From Lentinus brumalis (Eukaryota; Basidiomycota; Agaricomycetes; Polyporales; Polyporaceae): a DNA stretch of 41,940 nt. Shown in pieces: positions 20,409 through 29,668 of the stretch (position 1 is the stretch's first letter; each line of letters begins with the position of its first letter). The stretch covers positions 1-41,940 of the forward strand of contig MARA01000090.1 of assembly GCA_001792895.1 (NCBI GenBank). Direction: 5' to 3'. The notes beneath the pieces were generated by a model. The model made no database searches, had not been told where the DNA came from, and worked only from the letters and a program-made list of their open reading frames with translations. A program made the translations under genes and the position numbers.

Positions 20409-20808
20409 GAGCAGGAGCACAGCCTCAATCCATCCTGCACGGTGTTAGCTCTCATAGTACCACGTAAAAACCTTGGTTCTATACCGCTGATATGATACAT
20501 GCTGTCGAGCAGGAGAACAGCGTCGTCGAGCAGGAGAACAGCGTCGTCGAGCAGGCGAACAGCGTCGTCGAGCAGGAGAAAGGCGTCGTCGAGCAGGCGA
20601 ACAGCGTCGTCGAGCAGGAGAAAGGCGTCGTCGAGCAGGAGAAAGGCGTCTTCAAGCAGGAGCGCTGCGTCGTCGAGCAGGAGCGGCGCGTCGTCGAGCA
20701 GGAGCGGCGCGTTGCGGAGCAGGAGCGCAGCCTCCATCCATCCTGCGCGGTGTTAGCTCTCGTAGTAGCATATACAAACCTCGGGTCTATACTGCTGATA
20801 TGATACAT
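20409..20808. repeat. Pair of 92-bp direct repeats flanking a minisatellite
   Basis: 20409-20500 and 20717-20808 are equal-length diverged direct repeats, offset by 308 bp. Both start GAGCAGGAGC and end GCTGATATGATACAT. They bracket the 21-bp minisatellite, and their first bases are themselves one repeat unit. The array may therefore have spread by unequal exchange between the flanks. Confidence 0.85.
20503..20733. repeat. 21-bp minisatellite, about 11 units
   Basis: The unit is close to CGTCGTCGAGCAGGAGAACA with a 21-bp period. It is open in several frames, giving plus-strand VEQENSV-type heptads and minus-strand LLLDDAV-type heptads. Neither reading joins to a convincing gene, so I treat it as non-coding. 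Confidence 0.85.
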
Positions 20809-21195
20809 ACGTTTTTGTTCGTCCTCCGAAGACCTGGCATGGCAATGGGCCGATGTCGCCCATGGCCATGCCACGACCGATACTAGAGTTGTGGTCGCAG
20901 CCCCAACGGTGCTGTCATGGCCGGACAGGAAGAATATGGCGGACACTGTTGAGGCATCCCGCCATTGGTTCGCCAAGATTTCTCCTGTTTGATTACACAC
21001 TCCACTCGTATAACGAGGCGGAGGCATGATGGAGGTAGGAGACCAGGAATTGGGCGCTCTGCCATGAGAAGACTGGCAGTGGCTGTGCTGAGATTCCCAG
21101 GCATCCCGGTGCGTCAGCGCTTCGAACTTTGACTTTGTTCCCTGCCTCCAAGGTCTCAAGAACTCAACATCCAGCCATTCCGAACGAGCAGACTG

Positions 21196-21219
21196 TGCAA
21201 CGACGTTATACGCTTGCAG
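21196..21219 (+). promoter_or_regulatory. Shared 24-nt upstream motif, copy 1
   Basis: An identical 24-nt word starting TGCAACGACG and ending CTTGCAG, about 385 bp before the ATG at 21605 and pointing towards that gene. The ends TGCAA and TTGCA form an imperfect dyad. The greater distance than in the other copies could reflect a 5'-UTR intron. Confidence 0.7.
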
Positions 21220-21604
21220 GGCCTGTTCTCCACAACGACCCGGATACGACATAGGATCCACACCTCCTACACGCACGTGAGAACCTTATACCTCAAAAGG
21301 TTAGATATACCGTCTTTGTACTGTACAGGCTGGGTGCTTTGTGGTATTTTATGGACCGCCCTAATTGAGTATGCTATAAGGAAGAACCATATCTGGAAGA
21401 CTCTGTCTGCACAATCATCGGTAGGTCCTGAGGCATCACGCTTGCAGCGGTTCACCAACGCAGCTTGCATCAGGAAGTGTTTCCTCGACTGCGTTGACTT
21501 CGACTACTCGACCAATCAACCGCTCTCCCGGTAAGAAGCAGCCCTGGTAGGTGAATAAGTCCAGCTGATATTGTTCGTGCAGCATTTAAGCACAAAACTC
21601 AGCT

Positions 21605-24472
21605 ATGGCAGACAGCTGGTGAGTTGTTCTTGCAACCACAGGCGAAATAATATTGATATACGCAGGCGCGAGCGACTGTACACCTTCCGAGCGGCGGGAG
21701 AGGAGATATACACTGTCACTAATTTGCCTGATCGTATCTGGATGCCCACAACCTCGAACGACAACCCAGAGAACAATCTGTCGTTCAAGGACATTGTGCG
21801 GCCGCAGAATGCCCGTAGAATTGCACCCGAGCTTGCCTATGTTCTGCGCTCGGTGCCGACCAGCGATCCCCTTCTCGGTCGCCTCAGTCCCAGACCGGAG
21901 CTTCTGAGACCGGTCAAATACGCAAACGGGTGGGCACTGCACGATGATGTCCGGCTCGCGTGGGTGAAACTGGAGAAGGGACTTGCGCTGGTCAGCGAGC
22001 TTCTGCTGACGCTGAGGAACAGCAAGGAGGCAAGCTGCGTGGTCAGATCAACACACTGGTCCTTTCCTTCGACGTTCGGGTACCAAAATGTCCATCTCAC
22101 ACCTCAGAGAGCAAGCGCGGCGATCCGAAGCGCTCGACTAGCCATGGTGATTTTGGCTGGGCGAGTCTCGATGGGCGTCGCCCTCTGGCAGGCTGACATC
22201 CCGGAGCTGGACGTCGTGCCCGCATGGATCAGTCTGTTGCGAAAGGAGGCCATCCCTGAAACATGGATCGATGCATTGCAGAGCTCGGCCATCTCGCGCT
22301 TCGCTCACGGCCTACGTCCGGGGGCAATCATTGAACCAAACCAATGCATCTGGTTGGACCACATCCCTTGCTATCAGCGGGCGAAACTGCCCGTCTTCAT
22401 ACAGTGGCCTAGCAAGAAGTCGCTTGATCCACAGACCGGCTATCCCCATCTCTACCCCCAGGTCGCTCCATTCCTTCCACCCAAGGCGGATGTGTCGCTC
22501 GCCAGAAACACCCCTCCGCGCCCCCAGGCTCCCGACATCTACATGCTTTTTGCGAACGGTACCGGCAAGCCACATCCGTATGAGCGAGCGACGGAGCTCC
22601 GACTTCGCAAGCCTCCCTCAGGCCCTTATCAGCGTCCCGCCGAGAAGCCCGCTGAATTCCGGCATCGCATGGAAATGCTCTGTCAAAAGATCGTTCTCCA
22701 GGAGAAACCGTTTCAAAAAGCTGCGCGGTTAGCGCGGACAGCCGCAGCCGATGTCGGAGAGGGTCCCCGTCCTTGGACTCGGGTGTATGTTTGGCAGAAG
22801 GTCAAGGATGTCTTCCCTGACGCCTTCCGAGAATGGCAGGAGCTAGACTACCGTGGGGTTGTCGCTGCCAGCGCGGTCACCAGTGTCTGGGCAACCTACC
22901 CGCCATCTGCCCGATGGTACAATCCGTTGTTTGACGAGTGGGACCTCTGCCTTGAGCCAAATACGGACCTGAACTCTTCGCAAACTCCAGTTTCCAGCGA
23001 CGCGCATCCTCTGCCAAATTATGTGCCTGGTGACCGGGCTGTCTTCCATGATGATGTCGGAGCCATGTACCCGGATGAGGATCCCACAGCGAGCGCGGAG
23101 GTACTCACCTTCCCGGATAGTAGCAAATATCTCCGGGAAAGGTACGGCCTAGTGCCTACACCTGCAGCTCGGGGCGAACATCCTGCGACGTACGATGGCA
23201 AAACCTTGTACAAGCTGTTTGCGCTGCCCAGGGAGGACATGCTGCCCGCAGATCTGGATGTTCAAATCCAATATGCATACTGGACATGGCACATGCTCGG
23301 CTGCCCTCGATCTCGGTCGTCTGGCGAGGCGGCCACAGAGCCAGGAGAGATTCGGGAGCATGTCGGCCGTAGCAGACAGCGACAAGTCGGCGGCGTCACA
23401 GGTGGTTCTTCGACCTTGTCATGGGCCAAGGCGAATGCCGATCCTCATGCGGACAACGCGCTCGTCACTGGTTCATGGCCCTGCTGGGACCTGAATTTGC
23501 AATGTCCCGCCTTCCTCCTGACATCCACTCTCCGAGCAAACGTCCGCTGGGTCAGCACCAAGAACGTCGAGGACAGGACGATTTACCGTGTCCGCTACTT
23601 GAATGATCCGGAGACCCTCGCATGGGAGCTCGCCGTCGACATCAGTACCCTGCTCTATCTTCTTCGTAGGTTCCCGAATGTTCGAAGCAGCACGGAGGCC
23701 GTCCAGGAATGTGTAAATGTGGGCGCGTCATACTACACTGTAGTGGCCATCGCGACGGGCGAGATCCCACCGCCCTCAATGGAGTCCACAACCACATTGC
23801 CAGAGATGTATCGTCACTTGGAGGATGGCGTGAAGGTTTCCGACATCTCCCTTGGTCTGATGGACTACCGGGCATATCGGGTCCGGGCGATGAGACTGCT
23901 GACGGGGGCAACTCAGATCCGAGCAGCACTCGGGGAGGGAAACATCGTCTGGCGGATCGTAACGGAGCTTCTTTCCTCCAACCAAGGTGTCCTCCACCTA
24001 GCGCACCAGTCCTGCATTCAAGGTCCCCTCCTAGGAAAAGGCGACCTTTCACACGCGAACATCTTCCCACCCAGCAGGACCACCTCGTACCTAGACAACG
24101 TCCTCACACCGGCAGAAGCTGACATTCTCTGTGGTGTGTGCCGAGTATACGGCCGTAAGATTCCATAATCTGACATGCCAGTGATATGCTGATCGCCTTC
24201 CAGAGCAACGAAATCAGTGCGAAGATCTGTCCTGGTGGCCTAAGCCAACAACTTGGGCGAGCAGCGGGATGTACACAGGCATCTGGAACCCCTGGAATGA
24301 AGACTGGTTCCAGAAACGCCTGTCGGGAATCCGCGATGGAACCGCGCAACCCATGAATGCTAGTAGTTGGAGGAGCGCCTTGAGGATGTTCCAAAATACC
24401 AGGACTCTGTCGTTGCGGGTCTCCCACCTATCGATCGCGGTAGAGGAACGTCATAGCCGTACGGACGCATAG
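21605..24472 (+). CDS. Uncharacterised 923-aa protein, Trp-rich C-terminus
   Basis: The exons are 21605-21618, 21666-24154 and 24204-24472, which give exactly 924 codons including the stop. The start MADSWRERLY is chosen because only this ATG joins in phase across the first intron. The middle exon encodes a mostly helical globular protein. It includes GAIIEPNQCIWLDHIP and KLPVFIQWP, a basic helix around residues 340-400 (EKPAEFRHRMEMLCQ), then WTRVYVWQKV and NPLFDEWDLCLEPNTD. The last exon carries DLSWWPKPTTWASSGM, a WNPWNEDWFQKRL segment and a short tail. From memory this pattern matches a large mushroom-specific family with no assigned function. No catalytic motif, signal peptide or membrane segment is visible. 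It is convergent with the next gene, 285 bp from stop to stop. Confidence 0.88.
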
Positions 24473-24757
24473 TCAGCTGTATCACCTACGTAGCTCACCT
24501 ATCCAATGTAACGGGCGGCATATACATCATTTTGCGTTCCAGAAGTACTTGAAGTGTGATCAGACTGGAACCGCAAATCGGAGGCGCATGTCATTGGCCA
24601 ATACACGCATAAATCGAGCAATGACGCGTTCACGCAGAGAAGGAAAGAAAGGGAAAATAGACACCGTTGCATTGATCATACCTATGGCCGACGCGACACG
24701 CAAGAGTAGGAGACAGAACTAACGTATACCGGAGGACATGATCAAATCCTTAGGCAC
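24473..24757. other. Convergent intergenic gap
   Basis: 285 bp between two stop codons of converging genes. Nothing beyond shared 3' untranslated sequence is seen. Confidence 0.4.
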
Positions 24758-25917
24758 CTACCGCAACACTCGAGTGCCGTTTTCAGCGATCATGCACGAT
24801 GGGCAACGGAACGAGGGAAGACTGTTTGTGCAGTCGCTGCCGTGGGCAAGGCCTTGATGGTCGCGATTGGCCCTGCAAAGAGGAAGAACGTCAAGTACCT
24901 ATATTCGGAGGAAGCGTGTCAGGGAAATGTACAATATTTGCCGGACTGCTCGCTGGCAAGTCGCGCAGGTTATGGTCTCCACGATGGTCTGGATTTGGCG
25001 TTGAGCTTGGTTTAATTCGCCTTCGAGCGCATGCTAAGTGATTGTGAGGATGCTTGGACAAGCAACGTATAAACCGCAAGCGATGTATTCACCTTGCTCT
25101 CTTGCAAGACCTGGACATATATAAGCAGATGAGTGAAAGTGAATGAGAGAAGGGTCGCATAACTTACCGTGATCTGTTCTGCGGAGTTTCGCTCAGCGGC
25201 CTGAAGCTGCTGTTCCAGCTCTTGATTGATACGCCGAAGCTCCTGCACGGCACTCTGCCACGAAGCATCGCGCTCGGCGTAGTCCAGTCGTACATCCTCC
25301 AGAGTGTCCTGCAAGACGGCTACGACAGCATCTTCGTGTGCTCTGAATGCAACTCGTTGCTCAGAACACTCCAACCGGGAAGCAGAGAGCTCTGCTTGAA
25401 CATCCTGCAGTTCCCTCTCCAAACGGGTAATACGTTGGCCTTGGACCGCTTTCATGCACTCCAGAGTTTGAATACGAGTCTCAAAAGCCTCGGTGACCAA
25501 GGAAAGCGTCCGCTGAGCCGCGGAGTGACATTCAGCACGCGCATCCTTGAAGATAAAACGGTAAATGCGCGAAGGGCAGCTGTCATGCCAGTGCCAAAAA
25601 GCCTTACCAATACTTACCTCTTGCGCATGGGACGCGGAAGGTATTGCGTCAGGAGTACGCTCGTAAAATACGCTCCTGAAGATGTCGGCAATCGAAGGAA
25701 CAGATTGCTGGGGTTCAGATGCGGTCTCTACGATAACCTCACCTGGGTCGGTGCGAAGGAGCGGACTGGGATCCGTGATCTTCCACCACCGACATTAGTT
25801 GAAACATATGCTACGTATGTACACCTATCCCCGTGAAACGAGCAGTCTTACCTTCGCCACGGGATCGTCAGTGACGGAACCCTGCTCGCCAGCTGAGGTC
25901 GAGGAGCGTTCGGCCAT
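24758..25917 (-). CDS. Coiled-coil protein with degenerate RING-type end (paralogue A)
   Basis: The exons (5' to 3') are 25917-25852, 25779-25618, 25545-25168, a microexon 25110-25093, 25033-24933 and 24872-24758. They total 840 nt, so 279 aa, and all phases agree. The 22-codon first exon is MAERSSTSAGEQG-type. Exon 3 is a long coiled coil with heptads through ITRLERELQDVQAEL and LRRINQELEQQLQ. The 18-nt microexon (VLQESK) is followed by an LEGEL helix and then ITCATCQ, the first Cys pair of a RING. The last exon has a CPSC pair, but between the pairs only AHGSDC is found. The usual C-x-H-x2-C-x2-C is therefore not complete, and zinc binding and E3 ligase activity are doubtful. The 24-nt motif lies 81 bp upstream, head-to-head with that of the next gene. 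Confidence 0.78.
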
Positions 25918-25998
25918 GTGGACCGAAGGACGTCGATAGGGCGGATGAGAACGGTAACGGGCGTCGAGCGCAGCAGCGTGGCGCTCAAGTAGACAGCT

Positions 25999-26022
25999 CT
26001 GCAAGCGTATAACGTCGTTGCA
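25999..26022 (-). promoter_or_regulatory. Shared 24-nt upstream motif, copy 2
   Basis: The same 24 bases as copy 1 on the minus strand, 81 bp before the ATG at 25917. Flanking bases (C before, AG after) also agree with copy 4. Confidence 0.75.
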
Positions 26023-26244
26023 GGCGTCAGGTCTGGCGGTGAAACGCAGAGCGTGCAGATGGTAGCAGAGGTCAGGAGCAAGTTGCACAGCAGGCCTGGG
26101 AACTGAGCACTTACTGGTCATTATCGTACTTAACAGGCATAGCACAGCATTTACTTACGTTATGTAAACTGACTTTGCGCGCCCTTCTGCGCCTTGCTCC
26201 TTCCTCCATCGTTCGCCTCAATCGCAGCGCCTTCCGAACAGTCT

Positions 26245-26268
26245 TGCAACGACGTTATACGCTTGCAG
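26245..26268 (+). promoter_or_regulatory. Shared 24-nt upstream motif, copy 3
   Basis: The same 24 bases on the plus strand, ending 24 bp before the ATG at 26293. With copy 2 it frames the 222-bp divergent promoter between paralogues A and B. Confidence 0.75.
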
Positions 26269-26292
26269 TGACATTCAAAACTCGTTCACACA

Positions 26293-27730
26293 ATGGAAAA
26301 CGTAGACCATACCGACAAGCCTATCCGCCGCGCGTCTCCTATGACGATCACTACGCCAACGTCGCCTTCGCCTGCTGCTCTTTCGCCGGGTCGTATGGAC
26401 GCGCTGTCGTCATCTGTGAGGGAGGGCAGCGTACACGCGAGCTGTACGCGCATCACCGAGGTAAAATTTTCATGATTCGTGAACAGGAGGGGAGGTAGTA
26501 CCGTGACCCCGCTGTACGTATACTTACGGTTCAATGCGAAAGGGTGCGCACATCAGCGCCGCTTCTAGAGGAAACGATGTGTCTCCTCGGACCTCCCCGG
26601 ACTATACCCGCGCTGAGGCTACAGCCTCGCAACTTTATTTTGATTATGGTGTTCACCAGGTTGGTTACTAACCCCACTTTGTGGTCGTTCTTCTGACCAT
26701 CCTTGGGGTGAATAGTATGCGGACTCCTCCGAGACATCTGGGAATGCCGCGTCCAAGGAGGCCGTCGTTCCCCACAATGACAACTACATCCGGAGCCTCG
26801 AGCAGAGGGATCGTGCAAATGCCGAACACATCGACACGCTCCGGGGGTATATGCACCACGGCGCCGCCGAACTCTCCGCCGTGAAGAGCGACTTGGACCG
26901 TGCCCGGGTCCGTATCGTCGGACTGGAGACCTGCGTGTCTGAAAGCAACCGCTCTCTCAAAGAGAGTCGTCGAGTGCTGGAAGAACAGCGTCGACAGCTG
27001 CAGCAGGAACGGGAGAAGGCACGGGCCGACCGATCAGAACTAGACCGGCAGAGAGCCCTGTTCGAGCAATATACAAAGGCCGCAACTCAGCTGAACGACC
27101 AGCATCTGCATGTCCAACGGCAACTTCTCAAGAGCGAGACGACCTTGCAAAACACTCTGGACGCACTCACTGCCGCCAAACGTGATCTCCAGGTGAGTTC
27201 CAAGCTGTTCATCCCAGCATGGCTAACTGAATGTGCTTGTAGCGCGTATCCGCAGAGTCGGTATGTAGTCAAAATTACATTGCCAATACGTGTAGAATCC
27301 GGCTCATGAGCATGCTTTATATAGGCTGACCTCGAGAGGAAGCTCGAGGTGTCGAACAGCAGCTTGGCCAGTGCACAACGCGAATTGGCCGACATCAAGA
27401 CTGAACTGGCGTGCGGCATCTGTCGAGGAGTACGGCGCGTCACTCACACGTATGTGCCAAAACGTCGTAAGATCTCACTGCATTTGCTGACTCGTTGAGT
27501 GTAGATACAAATGCGGGCATACATATTGCCACGAATGCACGAGAGAGTACGAGGCGTTCCGTGACGAGGCGTTCCGCAACTCGGCCACCCGCGACGACGT
27601 CGCGGCCACTCGGATGATGTACCGTTGCCCAACATGTAGGAGTGACATTGGAGGTGCCAATGCTGCCGCGGCGCCTGTTCCAGTGCTCAAGAACATTGAC
27701 GCACTTTTCAGTCGGTTCGATCTGTCCTGA
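26293..27730 (+). CDS. Coiled-coil RING-finger protein (paralogue B), likely E3 ubiquitin ligase
   Basis: The gene starts at MENVDHTDKPIRR (26293-26460). It continues through a probable exon near 26,550-26,655 (NDVSPRTSPDY) and a long coiled-coil exon from 26,713 (SLEQRDRANAEHIDTLRGYM, then VLEEQRRQLQQEREKAR) to about 27,192. Next are an 18-nt microexon (27243-27260, RVSAES), an ADLERKLEV helix exon and the RING, split by an intron after RVTHT. The RING is canonical C3HC4 type: CGIC, then YKCGHTYCHEC, then CPTC. Such proteins usually bring an E2 enzyme to a substrate held by the coiled coil. The partner is unknown. The stop is TGA at 27728-27730. The gene is divergent from paralogue A and convergent with paralogue C. 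Confidence 0.88.
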
Positions 27731-28011
27731 GTAGTTGTTCACCACGCTTGTATTATACTCTGCATGGTCTGAATAATGTTTCTGCGCAAACCACGTGTGA
27801 TAGAACGAACTGGTGTGAACAGACGTCTGGGGAGTTAGCTATCGATCAATCACCAAGTGGTCGTTGGTCGTTGGCGATTCAAAATCTCGCGCTTCACGCC
27901 ACACTCCGCAGTCTAATAGAAGTCATCACCTGTGCATTCATGCGAGAGATACATTGCGTATGGAGTTTCTATTGTACAGTATAGTTCAATCAATGTCCAT
28001 GAGCGAATCGC
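27731..28011. other. Convergent intergenic gap between RING paralogues B and C
   Basis: 281 bp separating two stop codons. No exon, RNA gene or repeat is recognised. Confidence 0.4.
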
Positions 28012-29348
28012 TCAAGTCAGCTCGTCAATGATGTCGTTCAGACGCGTACAAACACGGGCATCAGCCGCCTTTCCAGCGTGACGGCAGAACGGGCAACGCG
28101 GTGACTCGTCCAGCTCGTTCTCGTCCGTAAGGAAAGCCGGCTGCTCGTTGCGCCACTTATCTGCACAGACCTGGCACACAGTAGCTAGGCAGCAGGAATA
28201 TCTGCAAAGGCGGTTAGGTCAAGTTCTCCAGGAACAGAAGCTAGTGTCGCGATCACGCACATGTTGGTGACCAGATTGGCCTCATCCGTGCAAAGACGGC
28301 AGAAAAGGGCTGCCCGGGCATCCTGCAGCTGCTGTTCGAGACGTTCCTGGCGAACGACTCAGTCAAATAGACGATAACGAGAGAGTACCCTCAGACATAC
28401 CTGCGCTTGCCGGAGGGGCTACAGCGATTCCTGATGAGCACCTAATTTGAGGGTTCAACGTGAGAGGACTCACCGCGATCTGCGCGTGCTGCGACCTTGA
28501 GGCCCCCAGAGCCGTGCGTAGCTGGTTTGTCACGCTCTGGAGCTGATTCTTGACTCCTTGGAGCTGGTTTTGAAGACTACTGGTGTCCGATAGCCACCGC
28601 GTCTGGTCCGCGGCGTGGGTTTGACGTTCCGCGGCAAAACGTGCCTCCTCTTGAGCATGCGCTGACCTGAGCGAGGACATTGCATTGTCATGCTGGACGC
28701 GAAGCGCGGATATTTCGCGTTCTTGTTGTCGTCGAAGTTCGGACACCTCGACGTCCCGCGCGAGTCGCGCGGTAGCTTCTCTGTCCACCTGTGCTTCCAG
28801 AAGCGCATTGCTTGCGCGTGCGTCCGCCAACTGGGCGAGCAGACCCTCAATCTCACGATCCTTCCTGACGAGCTCGATCGCCGCGGTCTCCTTGTGCAGG
28901 AGCAGCATCTCTGCAGCCTGCGAATGACTCTTGACAAGGTCTGCCGCATGAGCCCGGCATTGCTCATGAAGGTCTGGGGGAGAGAAGTTCTCCAGCGCGC
29001 CGCGCAGGTTGGCGTCCTTACGCATCTCACCGCAGAGGAATTAGGCCTTGACTTTTCCCATTACAAACCATATGTTTCATAACTTACCTCCTGCGCAACG
29101 TGGCTGAGCAGGACATTGCCCATAGCAGGAGCAGACAGTGCATAGGGGGGGGCGGACGGACTGGGACTGCTGGCAGCAGGTTGCGGGGCCTTACCACAGG
29201 TGGAAATCGTTAGATTGATCGACTAATAGACTACTTCTACATTCCACGCCTCTGACTACAGAGAATGAATGAACAACGTTACCTGAGGGAGCTCGCTCTC
29301 CTCAATGTACACCGGCTCACCGTTCTTGAGGGTGTAGTGGCCGACCAT
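28012..29348 (-). CDS. Coiled-coil RING-like protein lacking the RING histidine (paralogue C)
   Basis: Exons from the 5' end are 29348-29283 (22 codons, MVGHYTLKNGEPVY), 29189-29088, 29025-28474 and a microexon 28418-28401 (PLRQAQ). Then comes an exon from 28346 and a final exon to the TGA at 28012-28014. The 184-residue third exon is a strong coiled coil (EIEGLLAQLADARASNALL, then LQNQLQGVKNQLQSVTNQL). The ending has CRLC, an intron after ...NLVTN, then SCCLATVCQVC and RCPFC. The spacing is that of a RING, but Ala stands where the metal-binding His is expected. It may bind zinc weakly or have lost ligase activity. The first exon length (66 nt), the microexon and the RING intron position agree with paralogue A. 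The 24-nt motif lies 71 bp upstream. Confidence 0.85.
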
Positions 29349-29419
29349 TGGCACAACAGAGTATCGTAACGAGCGTGGATGGCAACAGGTAGTTAGAGGA
29401 GACCTTTCAGATGATCACT

Positions 29420-29443
29420 CTGCAAGCGTATAACGTCGTTGCA
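29420..29443 (-). promoter_or_regulatory. Shared 24-nt upstream motif, copy 4
   Basis: The same 24 bases on the minus strand, 71 bp before the ATG at 29348 of RING paralogue C. No copy is seen for the divergent plus-strand gene that follows. Confidence 0.75.
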
Positions 29444-29668
29444 GGTGTCGTGAGAGGGACGCGAGAGCGGACAGTGGAAGTACGAAGGCAAGAGACACCA
29501 AGTCCAGCAAACGGCGCTTGAACGCGAAGCCAACCCTAAAGCTGTGCACTCCTAACCTCGATCTGGGGTTTCAGGCATAAGAAAGTTTCTTACCTGGTTG
29601 TTACATGCGCTTATGTAATCACTTACCACTGACTATCGGAGTTCCAACAACTTTCCCACGGACATCAG

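Noticed and set aside
20503..20733. CRISPR-like regular repeats
   Set aside because: Contiguous 21-bp units without unique spacers, in a eukaryotic genome; it is a minisatellite.
20479..21276. 265-codon minus-strand ORF through the minisatellite and motif copy 1
   Set aside because: Composition is Ser/Thr/Cys-rich from the repeat, no domain is present, and the rest of the frame is not protein-like.
25222..25836. 204-codon plus-strand ORF
   Set aside because: It is antisense to the coiled-coil exons of paralogue A, whose six exons join perfectly in phase.
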